Below are positions 61,691 through 64,000 of a stretch of 64,000 nt of DNA, piece after piece (position 1 is the first letter of the stretch; the number at the start of each line of letters is the position of its first letter). This stretch comes from Rugalucina vietnamica (Eukaryota; Mollusca; Bivalvia; Lucinida; Lucinidae). The position numbers and the translations under genes were made by a program. Below the pieces are notes generated by a model that worked only from the letters and a program-made list of their open reading frames with translations, was not told the origin of the DNA and did not search any database. The DNA is taken from assembly GCA_964017185.1 (NCBI GenBank), contig OZ024871.1, positions 60,191,226 through 60,255,225 on the forward strand. Reading direction: 5' to 3'.

Positions 61691-63095
61691 ATGTTACGTC
61701 TACACCGGGCCACGTTCTCACTACGTTCTTACTACGTCCTAAAAAAATTAAGGACGTAGTGAGGACGTGGTACGGTCTTGTAGGACGTGGTAGGAACGTA
61801 GTAAGGACGTAGCGAGGTCTTGATGGACGCGGAGGTCTTGGTCACATTTTGAACATGCTCAAAAGAAACGTGGCGAGGACGGGATGGAATTAGAACGCAG
61901 TAAGGACGTAGTAAGGACGTGGTAAGGACGTAGTAGGAACTTGTAGGACGTAGAAAGAACGTGGCGCAAACGTAGTACGGTCTTCGTGGACGCGATGCAA
62001 ATTTGTTGCAGACCATCAAGACCTCGCTACGCTTCTACTACGTCCTCGCTACGTCCTCGCTACGTCCATCAAGTTCTCGACAAGACCATACCACGCTTCT
62101 TGTACGTCCTTACCGCGTCCTAGAAGACTGCACTGCGTTCTTATCACGTCCTAGCGGTTCCTAACACGTCCTTAGTAGGTTCTCATCACGTTCACATCAG
62201 GTTCGAACTACGTCCTCCACGTTTTATTAATTTTGTTTTAATTGTCCCGTACCCTCAAGCAATTGCTTTCGCTTTTATATCCTAAAAAAATCCGGTCACC
62301 CAATTGTGTTGCAACCACCCAACAAATAAATGAAAAATGTGTTCCATTGCTAGTAAATTTGAAATACTTGACAAAATCGAATGTATTAACAGCCATATGC
62401 CTATTGCGCATGCTCAGTTGAAAAAAAAAGTAAAATTTGTTCTATGGGAGTTATAGGGTACATCTGGAAGGTCACTCCATTCTAGGCGACTAGCCCATGA
62501 TACAAACGCAGTGTAGAAGCCACTGTCGTGTCTAATAGTAAAGCTTCTCGTCGCTTTTTGTATTCAGGGGTCGAAGTTTCGATCCAGGGTCCCTACAGCC
62601 CTTAGGATAACATTTCCAGCATGCTCTATCTCCATATAACGCAACATGTTAATAGGACGTAAAACAAAACTAATCACAGTTTTGTGCTGGAAACAAGGTA
62701 GGAAAGGGTATGAGCACACCAAACAAGTTTTTAACAAAATATACAGAATGCGAATTAATATATTTAAAATATTATTTACAGTTAGACAGTTAGAACGTGC
62801 TGGAAACGTAGTTCGCGCGTGGTATGAACTGCTTGGTCTTTGTGAGGACGTAGCAAGGACGTAGTGGAAACGGGATGAACTTGGTGAGCGCGTATTAAGG
62901 ACGTAGTGGAAACGTGAAGGACGTAGTAAGGACGTGGTGCGGACGTAATAAGGACGTGGCGGGGACGTAGTAAGGACGTAGTGGGAACTTAGAAATCCGA
63001 AATTGTTTCATTTTGACCCCGTCCTCGCCACGTTCTTGAATTTTTAGAACGTGGTAAGGACGTGGTGAGAACGTGGTCCAGTGTAGACGTAACAT
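61691..63095. mobile_element. TA-flanked non-autonomous DNA transposon with 52-bp TIRs
   Basis: Bases 61691-61742 and the reverse complement of 63044-63095 match at 46 of 52 positions, and all six differences are transitions. Both begin ATGTTACGTCTACAC, and the element is flanked by TA at 61689-61690 and 63096-63097, as in Tc1/mariner-type insertion. Subterminal regions are packed with 10-11-base repeats of CTACGTCCT or its complement AGGACGTAG, which switch orientation near 61743, 62010 and 62800. There is no transposase. The middle is unrelated AT-rich sequence that includes a SINE. Confidence 0.75.
62515..62680 (+). mobile_element. tRNA-derived SINE nested in the TIR element
   Basis: A B-box-like GTCGAAGTTTCGATCC (62570-62585) and a weak A box (TGTCGTGTCTAATAGT) are followed by CTCCATATAACGCAACATG and GTTAATAGGACGTAAAAC. 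The latter two match the 3' tail of the SINE at 5044-5228. Same orientation and same tail, but a different head. Ends are approximate. Confidence 0.5.
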
Positions 63096-63349
63096 TACGC
63101 AAGAATTTCCCTAATTATGACATCATTTCCCAGCTGAAATTATCACCATTTCTTTGCGTCACCCTTCAAAATTATTTGGCCGTAACATTAAAAACATTCA
63201 GTGCCACAAATGTACCTGGAAAAGAATCATTGAATCCCTTGTTGCTGTTTTTTTTTGTCATTCGCGAAGTTGTCTAGTTTCGTACTGCCATCTTGTTTCT
63301 AACGCGGGAGAAGGTTGTTTCCTCGTTGTAAACATAAAATGACGCAGTA

Positions 63350-63665
63350 AATGTTGCCGGAAGCAACGAATTACGTCATGCGCGTCATCATGGCGCATGA
63401 TTGATGTAAAACGCTTTTTGAATGGTCGATCGATCTGAGCGGTAATACTAACTGACCAATGACAACATCGAACTGAAATTGACCAAAACAAACATGGCGG
63501 CGCCCGACGAGTCAAAGCATTAAAAACAGGCATTGAAATTTAGTGATTTTAGGAGTCTTCGGTTGCACTTAGTCCCGAAAATATGTGACGTTCTCTGAGA
63601 TTTTCGGTCTTGTGGAGGTATGACGTGACGTCACAAAACGTGAATTAAAGTTGACGTCACAAAAC
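63350..63665. promoter_or_regulatory. Promoter-like cluster of CRE, ETS and YY1-type motifs
   Basis: CCGGAAGC (63357-63364) is an ETS core. AACATGGCGGC (63491-63501) matches the YY1 initiator-type element. Two exact TGACGTCA sites lie 26 bases apart (63626-63633 and 63652-63659). The stretch is CpG-richer than average. No downstream gene is recognisable within the window, so the direction is unknown. Confidence 0.35.
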
Positions 63666-64000
63666 TGCATGCGACGTTAATTGGATTTTTGCGCACTCAG
63701 TCACTAGTTTCGAAACGCCGTCTTATAAGAAAAGTTGGAAATTTCTGGCAAGAGCTTGAAATTTCTGACTCTTTAATATTTTGACATCATTCACTGTGAA
63801 GCACAACAAAACAGGACACTATAACTCAGAGTTACAAAAGTTTTTACAAGGCCAATTAATGCCTTTGCCAATTGAAAACCCTAAGATGGAATTTGAGGAT
63901 GGCGCGTGTTTTCTCTATTTTTCGTTAGCGCTTTTTATTAAAGCTTTTGGGCTTGGATTCTAAACATAATAAACATTGTTAAAATGTTCAGAACTAAATT
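63666..64000. other. Right window end, nothing recognised
   Basis: A 60-codon plus-strand frame (63781-63963) has no recognisable domain. Nothing else stands out. Confidence 0.4.

Noticed and set aside
61732-63095. Minus-strand frames rich in RPYYV repeats
   Set aside because: They are the ACGTCC decamer repeats of the TIR element read in frame.
63258-63533. 91-codon minus-strand frame over the promoter-like cluster
   Set aside because: No domain match, and it overlaps the YY1/ETS motif region; probably chance.

Overview
The window is animal nuclear DNA, most likely from a marine mollusc (perhaps a bivalve). It has one large open frame of a transposase-like family, an apparently intron-split P2X7-type cysteine domain, tRNA-derived SINEs, a decayed LINE, several TIR-bearing non-autonomous elements, and long minisatellite arrays. 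There is no operon-like layout, CRISPR array, rRNA gene or intact tRNA gene. The species call rests on remembered repeat and gene-family types, not on a search.

Layout. 0-7.6 kb is a low-density genic flank. A DDE/RNase H-type transposase-like gene lies on the plus strand and is open through the left window edge. Two pieces of a P2X7-like C-terminal domain lie on the minus strand: a 5' piece at 7.0-7.4 kb with a TATA/CRE promoter, and a 3' piece at 2.7-2.9 kb that carries a frameshift. The roughly 4 kb between them holds a (TA)47 tract, a dispersed repeat, a TIR element built from 147-bp tandem units, two SINEs and a 1.1 kb element with 29-bp inverted ends.

7.69-53.64 kb is one continuous head-to-tail satellite of about a thousand copies of a 42-bp monomer. 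It is layered. Monomers group into a 178-bp tetramer (42+47+42+47) and into a block of frame-preserving units. These are tandemly duplicated with periods such as 552, 733, 763, 826 and 953 bp. Multi-kilobase blocks then recur at offsets of about 13.5, 14.7 and 28 kb. The right 2 kb is degenerate; the left edge is abrupt. This array is the main novelty of the window.

53.6-64 kb holds a decayed L1/Tx1-like LINE on the minus strand, a near-perfectly symmetric foldback element of about 586 bp, a second and unrelated 41-bp minisatellite (58.0-61.6 kb) with a recurring AT-rich cassette, and a 1,405-bp TA-flanked element with 52-bp TIRs and decamer ACGTCC-type repeats that contains a SINE. The last kilobase has a CRE/ETS/YY1-motif cluster resembling a promoter, but no gene I can name. 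The genes here do not form a pathway; the window is a record of repeat amplification beside sparse, partly broken genes.
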